From: Flagellimonas sp. 389
Lineage (GTDB): Bacteria; Bacteroidota; Bacteroidia; Flavobacteriales; Flavobacteriaceae
Length of the DNA stretch: 64,000 nucleotides
Assembly (NCBI RefSeq): GCF_018449435.1
Contig: NZ_JAHCMU010000012.1
Coordinates: 92,595-156,594 of the forward strand
Direction: 5' to 3'
Shown: in pieces, positions 9,458 to 16,790 of the stretch
How the letters are laid out: the number at the start of each line of letters is the position of its first letter
Position numbering within the stretch: the first letter of the stretch is position 1
The notes under the pieces: generated by a model
The model's input: the letters and a program-made list of their open reading frames with translations, nothing else
Told to the model about the DNA's origin: nothing
Databases searched by the model: none
Made by a program: the position numbers and the translations under genes

Positions 9458-10225
9458 GTGAGATATTTAAAATATCAACAATTTGTTATATTTATAACTT
9501 TTTGTTTTTTGATTTCCTGTAAAAATGATACCGGACAACTCTCCGAAGTCCAGGGAAAGCAAGTAAAAATTGATACTAGTTTTAAGGCTGTCGATTCAAT
9601 CATTTCTTTTGTTGCCCCATACAGGAACAGAATAAATGAAGTTCTGGACAGTACTTTAGCCTATGCACCAAAATCGCTTTTACTCGATGATGGCGCCCAC
9701 AACACTTCCCTGGGAAATCTGATCGCAGATATTGTTTTAACGGAAACAAGGCCCGTTTTTAAATCCCAAACTGGAAAAGATTTAGATTTTGTGGTTATCA
9801 ACAGAGGTGGGCTACGTTCTATTATTTCCTCAGGAAATATAACGGCAAGGCATGCATATGAAGTAATGCCTTTTGAAAATTATATTTCCGTAGTGAAGCT
9901 AAATGGTTCTGCGGTAAGGGAACTTATTGGTTTTCTAACTTCTGCCGAACGTGTACATCCCATAGCTGGAATGCAGATTGTTTTGGACAAAAAAGGAGCT
10001 TTGGATTCGGTTAATATCAATGGAAGTCCTTTTGATGAGAGTCGCAGCTATTACGTGGCAACTTCTGATTATTTAGTACAAGGCGGTGCCGAAATCGGTT
10101 TCTTTAAAACTGTAGATTCTGTAGCGAATACCGACTATCTGCTTAGAAATGCAATTATTGACCATTTAAGAAAAGTTGACACGCTAAAGGCAATTGTTGA
10201 CGACAGATTCATACAACAAAATTAG
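9458..10225 (+). CDS. 5'-nucleotidase C-terminal domain lipoprotein
   Basis: 255 residues from a GTG start. Signal peptide with lipobox (FITFCFLISCKND), so an exported lipoprotein. The rest corresponds to the substrate-binding C-terminal domain of UshA-type 5'-nucleotidases: LGNLIADIVLTETRP, DFVVINRGGLRSII, ITARHAYEVMPFENYISVV, and the late DYLVQGGAEIGFF with the aromatic stacking site. The catalytic metallophosphoesterase domain is encoded by the next gene, whose ATG follows the TAG directly. The pair therefore forms a two-chain nucleotidase acting in the periplasm. Confidence 0.9.
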   Translation: MRYLKYQQFVIFITFCFLISCKNDTGQLSEVQGKQVKIDTSFKAVDSIISFVAPYRNRINEVLDSTLAYAPKSLLLDDGAHNTSLGNLIADIVLTETRPVFKSQTGKDLDFVVINRGGLRSIISSGNITARHAYEVMPFENYISVVKLNGSAVRELIGFLTSAERVHPIAGMQIVLDKKGALDSVNINGSPFDESRSYYVATSDYLVQGGAEIGFFKTVDSVANTDYLLRNAIIDHLRKVDTLKAIVDDRFIQQN

Positions 10226-11137
10226 ATGAAACGTAGAGATTTTTTAACACATACGGCAGCAACCTCAACATTTATAGGATTAGGTGGCCTTGGATTCAAT
10301 TCCTGTACTAATTTTGGTACCAAGCATATTACTATTTTACACACCAACGATGTGCACAGCCATATAGACCCTTTTCCAAGTTCACATTCCCGCTATGCCA
10401 ATCTTGGTGGAATTGCCAGAAGGGCAACACTGGTTGAAAAAATACGAAACGAAAACCCCAACACTCTGCTTTTTGATGCCGGGGATATCTTTCAAGGGAC
10501 TCCTTACTTTAATTTTTATGGAGGTGAGTTGGAATTCAAATTAATGAGCAAATTAAAATATGATGCCGCCACCATTGGCAACCATGATTTTGATAATGGT
10601 ATAGATGGACTTTTGGCCCAAGTACCCAATGCCAAGTTTGACTTACTTTCCGCTAACTACGACTTTACCAACACCGTCATGGAAAGTTTTGTAAAGCCCT
10701 ATAAAATTTATTTGGTGGATGGTATAAAAATAGGCGTATACGGCATTGGCATTCAACTTGATGGATTGGTCACAAAAAAATTGTACAAAGAGACCAAGTA
10801 CCTCGACCCCTTTGAAATTGCTTTGGACAATGAGCGTACATTAAAAGAAGAAGAAAAATGCGACATTGTTATCTGTCTATCCCATTTGGGCTATGACTAT
10901 AAAAATCCAGAGCGTCCTTCAGATACGCAACTTGCAGAACGTACGCTCCATACCAACTTGATCATTGGTGGACACACCCATACCTTTTTAGATAAACCCG
11001 ATGTACGTACCAACAAAAATGGGAATTCTGTTTTGGTGAACCAAGTGGGTGCCTATGGCATTAATGTAGGGCGAATCGATTTTTATTTTGATACTGAACA
11101 AAATACCGCTGCAAAGGGCATAAGCATTAAGGTTTAG
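10226..11137 (+). CDS. Metallophosphoesterase, 5'-nucleotidase N-terminal domain, Tat-exported
   Basis: 303 residues. The N-terminus KRRDFLTHTAATSTF is a twin-arginine signal, followed by a possible lipobox (GFNSC). Catalytic metal ligands are visible in order: TILHTNDVHSHI, FDAGDIFQGTPY, TIGNHDFDNG, CLSHLGYD and IIGGHTHTFLD. This is the two-metal phosphoesterase half of UshA-like enzymes that strip phosphate from nucleotides. It directly follows its C-terminal partner. A 33-bp copy of its 3' end (encoding TAAKGISIKV and stop) recurs at 13435-13467. Confidence 0.92.
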   Translation: MKRRDFLTHTAATSTFIGLGGLGFNSCTNFGTKHITILHTNDVHSHIDPFPSSHSRYANLGGIARRATLVEKIRNENPNTLLFDAGDIFQGTPYFNFYGGELEFKLMSKLKYDAATIGNHDFDNGIDGLLAQVPNAKFDLLSANYDFTNTVMESFVKPYKIYLVDGIKIGVYGIGIQLDGLVTKKLYKETKYLDPFEIALDNERTLKEEEKCDIVICLSHLGYDYKNPERPSDTQLAERTLHTNLIIGGHTHTFLDKPDVRTNKNGNSVLVNQVGAYGINVGRIDFYFDTEQNTAAKGISIKV

Positions 11138-11230
11138 GGTTTGTGCTAGGTCTAAAGATCAAAGAATAAGGATATTTTTCATTTTTCACCAAGTAACTAA
11201 ACTTGTGTGTCATCTGTGATAGTATCGCAA

Positions 11231-11270
11231 AAAACCACCCAAAAACGAAGAATTATTTTTGAGTGGCTTA
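11231..11270. terminator. Imperfect hairpin downstream of the nucleotidase genes
   Basis: CCACCCAAAAA pairs with TTTTTGAGTGG apart from one mismatch, flanked by A-run and T-rich arms. It lies between convergent genes and could serve both. A related but better hairpin at 13541-13574 lies at the matching place in the duplicated block. Confidence 0.45.
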
Positions 11271-11340
11271 TAACACTTCCGGTATGAGGCGTTGCTTGCC
11301 TGAAAGGCGGCTATGGCCTACACCAAATATTGTGGCTTTT

Positions 11341-11685
11341 TTAATTAATGCTGATCACTGATTCTATTTTTAAGACCCAATCATTTTCAAACAAAAACTT
11401 GTATACGTCTTCTCCCGAACTCACTTCTAAGATAAAGGTCTTTTTACCCGTCGTTTTGCCCTTTTTAAAGGCCACATTGCCCAAGGGTTGGTTCAATAGT
11501 TCACCACCTCGGGTATTTTTGTTCTTTTTTGATAAAAATGCCCCCAGTAATCCTGTTCCGGGAACTTTAATTTGATCTTGATCAAATGAAATCTTCTTAT
11601 CGGTTATCACTAGCTGCCCAGGAAATGCCTGTAGTTTCTTCTTGTACCACATGACCTTTTCGTCCAATAAAATGTTTTCTTCCAT
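11341..11685 (-). CDS. Small PH/GRAM-like domain protein of unknown function
   Basis: 114 residues, no signal peptide. The order MWYKKKLQAFPGQLVITDKKISF, then VAFKKGKTTGKKTFILEVSSGE and a final helix DWVLKIESVISIN, resembles bacterial PH- or GRAM-like folds (a strand pair reading 'GxLxxTxxxI', then an F-L-E strand and terminal helix). No catalytic residues are evident. It interrupts the otherwise parallel layout of the duplicated lipoprotein blocks: the second block has no such gene. Function unknown. Confidence 0.6.
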   Translation of the reverse strand: MEENILLDEKVMWYKKKLQAFPGQLVITDKKISFDQDQIKVPGTGLLGAFLSKKNKNTRGGELLNQPLGNVAFKKGKTTGKKTFILEVSSGEDVYKFLFENDWVLKIESVISIN

Positions 11686-11746
11686 AATTATTCGTTTTTA
11701 GTTGGTTATGGTCAGTAATTGCACTAACATTTTAACTATAAAATAT

Positions 11747-13234
11747 CTATGGGCATAATTCTTGAATGTTTAACCCGGGTAAGTCCCAATCGTTATCATC
11801 AATGAGAAAATCAGCTGCTATACTAGCTACATTTTCACAGATAGTGATATTCAGCATACCACAGATAATATCGGCCGGCCCATCGTTTTCCTGTACAAAA
11901 CTGGCCCAACCGATTACTGTGGCATTCATGCTTGTAAAGGTCATTCCACTGTTATCGAACATTGCCAGCATGTTATTTACACTGCCAATGTTCCAACCAC
12001 CTATATCTTGATCGAACGAGGAAGCATCAGCGAACATAGCGAACATATTTTCTACATTGGATACATTCCATGAACCGATATTTTGATCAAATAAAGTTGC
12101 TCCGGTAAACATGGCTGACATATCTTTAACGCTCGACACATTCCATGAACCGATATCTTGATTGAAGGAAGAAGCACTGGTGAACATGGAAACCATATCT
12201 TGAACATTGCCAACATTCCATTCACCAATATCTTGATCAAATAGGGCAGCACCTCCAAACATTGATTCCATTTTGGTAACATTTGCCACATTCCATGAAC
12301 CGATATCCTGGTTGAACGAGGTAGCTCCAAAAAACATTTTGGACATGTCGGTGACTTTTTCCGTATTCCATTGGCCAATATCACCATTAAACGACAACGC
12401 ATCGGTAAACATAGCATTCATATCCACAATAGTACTTACATCCCAATTGCCTATATCCCCGTTAAATTGTTTGGCGTTTAAGAACATACCCAAAAGGGAA
12501 GAGACTTGTGATAGGTCGGGCACATCGGTCGCTTTATAGACCATATTCTCACAGTCCGCGAATGCTGCGGCCAAGCTCTCCCAACCGATATTGCCCCATT
12601 GATCTATACTTATAAGTTTGGGCGCACTTGGAAGCCCTAACATTATTATGCCGGGAAAATTTCCTTGAATTGCCACGACATGGTCTCCGGCCGTTCCATA
12701 AGAATGCTCAATATTTTCATCTTTGGTAATATTCTCAATGGTACCGTCTCCCCAATCGATCATAAAATCATATGCCAAACCTTCTACTAAGCCTATCGTT
12801 ATACTTTCTCCATCCATATCGGTCTTCCAAGTGGTCACAAAAGTTTCGTTCACATCTTGGACAATAACCTTGACTTTCGCATTGGCTTCTTCTGCACCAT
12901 CGGAAACGCTTACGGTAAGGGTATGCTCCGTTTTGGTCTCAAAATCCAGGGATTTTCCAGTGGATAGGCTAAGAACACCGGCATCGGTAATCTCAAAAAG
13001 CCCATCATCGTTTGTTGTTATAGAAAATGTAAGACCGTCCCCATCTGGATCGGTCGCCTTTACCGTTCCAATAGTTTGGGTATCCGCTATATCTTCGGAA
13101 ACGGTAAAGGACTGTTCCGCTATGACCGGGGCCTTGTTCTCTTCCTCTGGGGTCACACTGGGCGAATTATCTTTGCCACAGGAGAACATAAAAAGAGAAA
13201 GACACAGGAATAGATAACTGTTCTTTAATTTCAT
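11747..13234 (-). CDS. BspA/DUF285-type leucine-rich surface lipoprotein, copy 1
   Basis: 495 residues. Lipoprotein signal ([10 protein letters not shown]), then a cadherin-like domain (about 34-130; [43 protein letters not shown]), then a PKD-like strand region ([13 protein letters not shown]) and seven 25-residue DUF285 repeats at 257-431, each like FNQDIGSWNVSSVKDMSAMF. Such repeats form extracellular leucine-rich solenoids used in adhesion. The C-terminus is Cys-containing and has no T9SS sorting tail, so the lipid anchor likely holds it to the outer membrane. A triplet direct repeat lies 61 bases upstream. Paralogue of the next minus-strand gene. Confidence 0.85.
   Translation of the reverse strand: MKLKNSYLFLCLSLFMFSCGKDNSPSVTPEEENKAPVIAEQSFTVSEDIADTQTIGTVKATDPDGDGLTFSITTNDDGLFEITDAGVLSLSTGKSLDFETKTEHTLTVSVSDGAEEANAKVKVIVQDVNETFVTTWKTDMDGESITIGLVEGLAYDFMIDWGDGTIENITKDENIEHSYGTAGDHVVAIQGNFPGIIMLGLPSAPKLISIDQWGNIGWESLAAAFADCENMVYKATDVPDLSQVSSLLGMFLNAKQFNGDIGNWDVSTIVDMNAMFTDALSFNGDIGQWNTEKVTDMSKMFFGATSFNQDIGSWNVANVTKMESMFGGAALFDQDIGEWNVGNVQDMVSMFTSASSFNQDIGSWNVSSVKDMSAMFTGATLFDQNIGSWNVSNVENMFAMFADASSFDQDIGGWNIGSVNNMLAMFDNSGMTFTSMNATVIGWASFVQENDGPADIICGMLNITICENVASIAADFLIDDNDWDLPGLNIQELCP
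11942..12466 (-). repeat. Seven tandem 75-bp coding repeats (DUF285 units)
   Basis: Each 75-bp unit encodes 25 residues of the form F-[ND]-x-x-I-G-x-W-[ND]-[VTI]-x-x-V-x-x-M-x-x-M-F. Phenylalanine starts fall at residues 257, 282, 307, 332, 357, 382 and 407, an exact 25-residue period. The paralogous gene has eight units. Confidence 0.85.
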
Positions 13235-13294
13235 CTTTGTATAATTTTAAATTTTACACAAATTGAGATTTCTTGTTGATAGTTAAACTGTTAA

Positions 13295-13346
13295 ATGAAC
13301 GGATACAGCTGTTCGTTTGATAAATGCCCACTTTGAGTTGACGAAA
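13295..13346 (-). promoter_or_regulatory. Triple direct repeat, LytTR-like site, copy 1
   Basis: Three related 10-mers at exact 21-base steps: ATGAACGGAT (13295), TTTGATAAAT (13316) and GTTGACGAAA (13337). On the minus strand the one nearest the gene reads TCCGTTCAT, which fits the AgrA/LytTR consensus [TA][AC][CA]GTTN[AG][TG]. It lies 61 bases upstream of the lipoprotein ATG; a candidate -7 element (TCAATTTG) lies between. The two outer units are more degenerate here than in copies 2 and 3. Confidence 0.6.
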
Positions 13347-13434
13347 TTTTATGGAAATGTCCTAAAAATAGGTGTACAGTTGGGCCGGATCAAGATTTTC
13401 CATAACAACCCTGCTAAAACCATACATATTGACC

Positions 13435-13467
13435 ACCGCTGCAAAAGGCATAAGCATTAAGGTTTAG
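13435..13467 (+). pseudogene. Copied 3' end of the metallophosphoesterase gene
   Basis: 33 bases identical at 32 positions to 11105-11137, the last ten codons and stop of the nucleotidase gene. No reading frame precedes it, so it is a fragment left by duplication. It marks the junction between two copies of the lipoprotein block. Confidence 0.85.
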
Positions 13468-13540
13468 TTTTTTAGGTCCTAAAAAATGTCTTTTCAAGGA
13501 ATTACCAACCTTGAATACCACCTGTGATATGAGCACATAA

Positions 13541-13574
13541 AAAAACCGCCCTTAAAAATTCTAAGGGCGGTTTT
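13541..13574 (-). terminator. Terminator of lipoprotein copy 2
   Basis: Strong hairpin, ACCGCCCTTA with TAAGGGCGGT, flanked by an A-run on one side and TTTT on the other. It lies about 23 bases past the stop of the minus-strand lipoprotein gene and is probably bidirectional. The matching hairpin of block 1 is at 11231-11270. Confidence 0.75.
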
Positions 13575-13596
13575 ATAACATCTTAACGATCAGGTT

Positions 13597-15177
13597 TTAT
13601 TGGCACCCATCAGTAGCTAATCCTTCTAGCTCCCAACCTTTTAAGACAAGATAAGCAGCTGCATCATATACTTCATCAATAATATCACAGGCCACCATAC
13701 CTGCCATACCACAGGTAATTCCCGCTGGTTCTCCGCCATTATTTTCTACAAAATAGGACCAACCGATCACCGTGTTGTTTATGCTTGCCTCGGACATTCC
13801 ACTGTTATCGAACATGTTTTCCATTTTGTTTATACTGCCAATGTCCCAACTGCCCAAATCTTGGTCGAATAAGGTAGCTTCATTGAACATGCCGGCCATG
13901 TTGGTGACATTTTCCGTATTCCATCCACCAATATCCTGGTTGAAATTGGATGCTCCGTTGAACATATCAAACATCTTTGTAACGCTTGACACGTTCCATG
14001 TACCAATGTTCCCGTTAAAGGAAGAAGCACTTTGAAACATACCGGCCATATTGGTGACGTTTTCTGTATTCCAATCACCTATATCTTGGTTGAACAAAGA
14101 TGCACCATTAAACATAGAACGCATTAATGTAACGCTCGACACATTCCACCCACCAATATCCTGGTTGAACTTGGATGCCCCTAAGAACATGTTGGACATG
14201 TAGGTGACATTTTCCGTATTCCAATCACCTATATCCTGATTGAAATTGGATGCTCCTAAGAACATGTCGGACATGTCGGTGACATTGTTCGTTATCCACC
14301 CACCAATTTTCTGGTCAAAGGAAGAAGCACCTGCGAACATACCGTTCATATCCACAATAGTCTCTACATCCCAATTGCCTATATCCCCGTTAAATTGTTT
14401 AGCTTTAAAGAACATTTTATTAAGAGAAGAGACTTGTGATAGGTCGGGCACATCGGTCGCTTTGTAGACCATATTCTCACAGTTCTCGAATGCATATGAA
14501 AAGCTCTCCCACTTGTTATTGCCCCATTGATCTATACTTATAAGTTTGGGCGCACTTGGAAGTAATGTCATTCTTATTCTGGGAAAATTTCCTTGAATTG
14601 CCACAACATGGTCACCGGCCGTTGCATACGAATGTTCTATATCTTCATCTTTGTTAATATTCGCAATGGTGCCATCTCCCCAATCGATCATAAAATCATA
14701 TGCCAAACCTTCTACTAAGCCTATCGTTATGCTCTCTCCATCCTCAGTGGTCTTCCAGGTGGTCACAAAACTATCTAGATCCTCTACCAGGTTGTCGATT
14801 ATATTAAGCACAATGATCTTAACTTTCGCACTGACCTCATTGGTACCATCGGAAACACTTATGGTAATCGTATGTTCCGTTTTGGTCTCAAAATCCAAGA
14901 TTTTTTCACCGGATAGACCAAGTACACCTTCACTGGTGATTACAAATAGATCATTATCGTTTGTCTCTATAGAAAACGTAAGGCTGTCCCCATCTGGATC
15001 GGTCGCCTTTACCGCTCCAATATTCTTTGTTGTAAACGTCTCGTAAAACTCAAAGGACTGATCAGCTATGACCGGGGCCTTGTTCTCTTCCTCTGGGGTC
15101 ACACTGGGCGAATCATCTTTGCCGCAGGAGAACATAAAAAGAGAAAGACTAAAAAATAGGTACATGTTCTTTTTCAT
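13597..15177 (-). CDS. BspA/DUF285-type leucine-rich surface lipoprotein, copy 2
   Basis: 526 residues, clearly paralogous to the 11747-13234 product over its full length. Lipobox FMFSCGK, the shared stretch [17 protein letters not shown], a cadherin-like domain ([29 protein letters not shown]), the WGDGTI strand region and eight DUF285 units (262-461) such as [20 protein letters not shown]. The copies differ by small indels, one unit of repeat number and a different C-terminus (ending [10 protein letters not shown]). Predicted cell-surface anchored adhesin-like protein; ligand unknown. Its upstream region carries the best-conserved triple repeat. Confidence 0.85.
   Translation of the reverse strand: MKKNMYLFFSLSLFMFSCGKDDSPSVTPEEENKAPVIADQSFEFYETFTTKNIGAVKATDPDGDSLTFSIETNDNDLFVITSEGVLGLSGEKILDFETKTEHTITISVSDGTNEVSAKVKIIVLNIIDNLVEDLDSFVTTWKTTEDGESITIGLVEGLAYDFMIDWGDGTIANINKDEDIEHSYATAGDHVVAIQGNFPRIRMTLLPSAPKLISIDQWGNNKWESFSYAFENCENMVYKATDVPDLSQVSSLNKMFFKAKQFNGDIGNWDVETIVDMNGMFAGASSFDQKIGGWITNNVTDMSDMFLGASNFNQDIGDWNTENVTYMSNMFLGASKFNQDIGGWNVSSVTLMRSMFNGASLFNQDIGDWNTENVTNMAGMFQSASSFNGNIGTWNVSSVTKMFDMFNGASNFNQDIGGWNTENVTNMAGMFNEATLFDQDLGSWDIGSINKMENMFDNSGMSEASINNTVIGWSYFVENNGGEPAGITCGMAGMVACDIIDEVYDAAAYLVLKGWELEGLATDGCQ
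13795..14394 (-). repeat. Eight tandem 75-bp coding repeats (DUF285 units)
   Basis: Units begin at residues 262, 287, 312, 337, 362, 387, 412 and 437. Units of the form DWNTENVT alternate with GWNVSSVT in the middle, suggesting recent duplication of a two-unit block. Confidence 0.85.
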
Positions 15178-15242
15178 CTTTACTGTATTTTAAATTAATA
15201 GTTGTACAATTTGGGATTTCTTGGTGATGGTCAAGCTGTTAA

Positions 15243-15294
15243 ATGAACGGATACAGCTGTTCGTTTGACGGATGGCCATTCTGGGTTGACGGAA
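15243..15294 (-). promoter_or_regulatory. Triple direct repeat, LytTR-like site, copy 2
   Basis: ATGAACGGAT (15243), TTTGACGGAT (15264) and GTTGACGGAA (15285), spaced exactly 21 bases. All three share the ACGGA core. Centre-to-centre distance of two helical turns puts all units on one DNA face, as LytTR-domain response regulators require. It is 66 bases upstream of the copy 2 lipoprotein ATG. Confidence 0.65.
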
Positions 15295-15310
15295 TTTTTT
15301 GGAACTGTCC

Positions 15311-15366
15311 TAAAAACGGACAGGATGCCACGGCTAGATACTTTTTTGTCCAATACCGAGGGAAAT
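15311..15366 (+). pseudogene. Copied 5' end of the MBL-fold hydrolase gene
   Basis: Matches the leader and first 13 or so codons of the hydrolase at 16791: AGGATGCCAC, then codons for MPRLDTFLSNTEGN against MPQLDTSLFNTEGN. Homology ends about 15366, where a terminator hairpin begins. It is a broken remnant from the block duplication and encodes no functional protein. Confidence 0.8.
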
Positions 15367-15370
15367 AACC

Positions 15371-15400
15371 AAAAAGCCTTGAAAATTTTCAGGGCTTTTT
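15371..15400 (-). terminator. Terminator of the 15.4-kb lipoprotein gene
   Basis: Near-perfect inverted repeat AAAAAGCCTTGAAAA / TTTTCAGGGCTTTTT, one wobble pair. On the minus strand it follows the lipoprotein gene by about 50 bases and ends in a T-run. Likely bidirectional. Confidence 0.75.
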
Positions 15401-15451
15401 GGTTTATATGCCTATGGATAGACATTCATTTCATACAAGTATTTGCTAGGC

Positions 15452-16438
15452 TTACATGACAATTTGTACCAAAAACTCAACGGTGGCAACACGATTGTCG
15501 TTAGCCCCTGTAATGGTAAGTATCTTGATATATCCTTTTGCTCCAGTAGCATTGATATAGCTGTATACTTCTCCTTCCTGAACGTTTTGGATGGCATTAC
15601 TTTCTGAAGTGTGGTCTATGTTATTTTCTACATCTGTAGAGGTAACATTGTCTAAACCTTTCAGCTCCTCTACCTTAAAGGTAGTTGTGCTAGCATTGTC
15701 GCCAAGAGGGTTGTTAAAATTGGCATCTGCACGGGCATCGGGAGACAATAAAGAGGGCGTGCTAGTGCCTACTTCTCCATCACCGTTGGTAACGCCAAAA
15801 GTAATGTCAATGGCTTGTTGTTCTGCACTACTTAAAGCACCAGCCTCTACCTTTGTAAATACCCCGCTTTCTCCTAAGTCTGTAGCAAGGTAGCCACCTT
15901 TTGCACCAATTTGCGAACCTAGATCTACAGTAGCTTTCGCTCTTAGTAGTGGAAATACACCACCGCCACCGCCTTGGCCTTGTGCTACTACATCATAGTC
16001 GTAGCTTGCACTTTCAAATTCGCTGTCTGCATCTTTAGCCTTAAAGACTATCTTTACAACATCATCCAGGGCACCGTCTACCGGAATCATATACGTGGCA
16101 TCAAAAGCAGTTGCACCAGCATCTGGCATGGTTCCTCCTGCGTCTTCTATGGCCGCACGAATAGAGGTAGCAGTACCGCCATTCACTATTTTTTCAATGT
16201 CAAATTGTTGGATACCTTCAGGAGCAGTCATAAAAACACTTATCTCTATCATTTCTCCCGGCTCAAAGTCATTTGTCGTATAAAGACTAGATGCAGTGGC
16301 ATTGATCGCTACGGTTTCATTTACAGGTATAGGTGGTTCGGGCGGTTCGGGTGGTTGAGGTGTTTCGGTACTCTTGCTACAGCTCGTAAAAAAGATAGCT
16401 ACAATGGCAAGAAATAAAATAAACGGGGTACGGATCAT
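15452..16438 (-). CDS. Lipoprotein of unknown function with captured upstream leader
   Basis: 328 residues from the ATG giving MIRTPFILFLAIVAIFFTSC, a proper lipoprotein signal. A PEPPEPP linker follows, then an Ig-like region (FEPGEMIEISVFMTAPEG ... DVVKIVFKAKDADSEF), a glycine-rich hinge (GQGGGGG) and a C-terminal domain of about 170 residues not recognised. The frame is open 20 codons further upstream to 16498, and those codons (MKKNLYLFF) match the signal peptide start of the BspA-like paralogues. So a different lipoprotein was joined behind the same promoter and leader. Long-form initiation is possible but would place the signal peptide internally. Confidence 0.7.
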   Translation of the reverse strand: MIRTPFILFLAIVAIFFTSCSKSTETPQPPEPPEPPIPVNETVAINATASSLYTTNDFEPGEMIEISVFMTAPEGIQQFDIEKIVNGGTATSIRAAIEDAGGTMPDAGATAFDATYMIPVDGALDDVVKIVFKAKDADSEFESASYDYDVVAQGQGGGGGVFPLLRAKATVDLGSQIGAKGGYLATDLGESGVFTKVEAGALSSAEQQAIDITFGVTNGDGEVGTSTPSLLSPDARADANFNNPLGDNASTTTFKVEELKGLDNVTSTDVENNIDHTSESNAIQNVQEGEVYSYINATGAKGYIKILTITGANDNRVATVEFLVQIVM

Positions 16439-16560
16439 TCGTTTCGGTAAGAAATAATAATTGAAAGATTTAAAAAATAGATACAAGTTCTTTTTCATCT
16501 TTTGGTATAATTTTAAATTTTACACAAATTGACATTTCTTGTTGATCCTTAAGCTGTTAA

Positions 16561-16612
16561 ATGAACGGATACAGCTGTTCATTTGACGGATGACCATTAT
16601 GGGTTGACGGAT
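16561..16612. promoter_or_regulatory. Triple direct repeat, LytTR-like site, copy 3
   Basis: ATGAACGGAT (16561), TTTGACGGAT (16582) and GTTGACGGAT (16603), exact 21-base steps. It lies between the minus-strand lipoprotein gene and the plus-strand MBL hydrolase gene, so it could serve either; orientation and distance (63 bases to the 16498 ATG) favour the lipoprotein gene. Confidence 0.65.
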
Positions 16613-16790
16613 TTTTATGGAACTGTTCTAAAAATTGCTATACAGTTGGACCGGACCAAAATCTTCCATAACCACCACACTAAGACCATCCATACAAAAT
16701 TTAATGCCCACTTTACATTGATTTAAAGCATTACATAGGAAATTTCCTATATTCATTTTTAACTTTCAATGTCATTTAAAAACAGACAGG

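Noticed and set aside
11942..14394. Regular 75-bp repeats as a CRISPR array
   Set aside because: The repeats are in frame, encode DUF285 units and have no spacers.
16690..16725. Further degenerate LytTR-like repeat ahead of the MBL hydrolase (AATGCCCACTTTACATTGATTT)
   Set aside because: Resembles 13320-13340, but the ACGGA core is missing and spacing alone is weak evidence.
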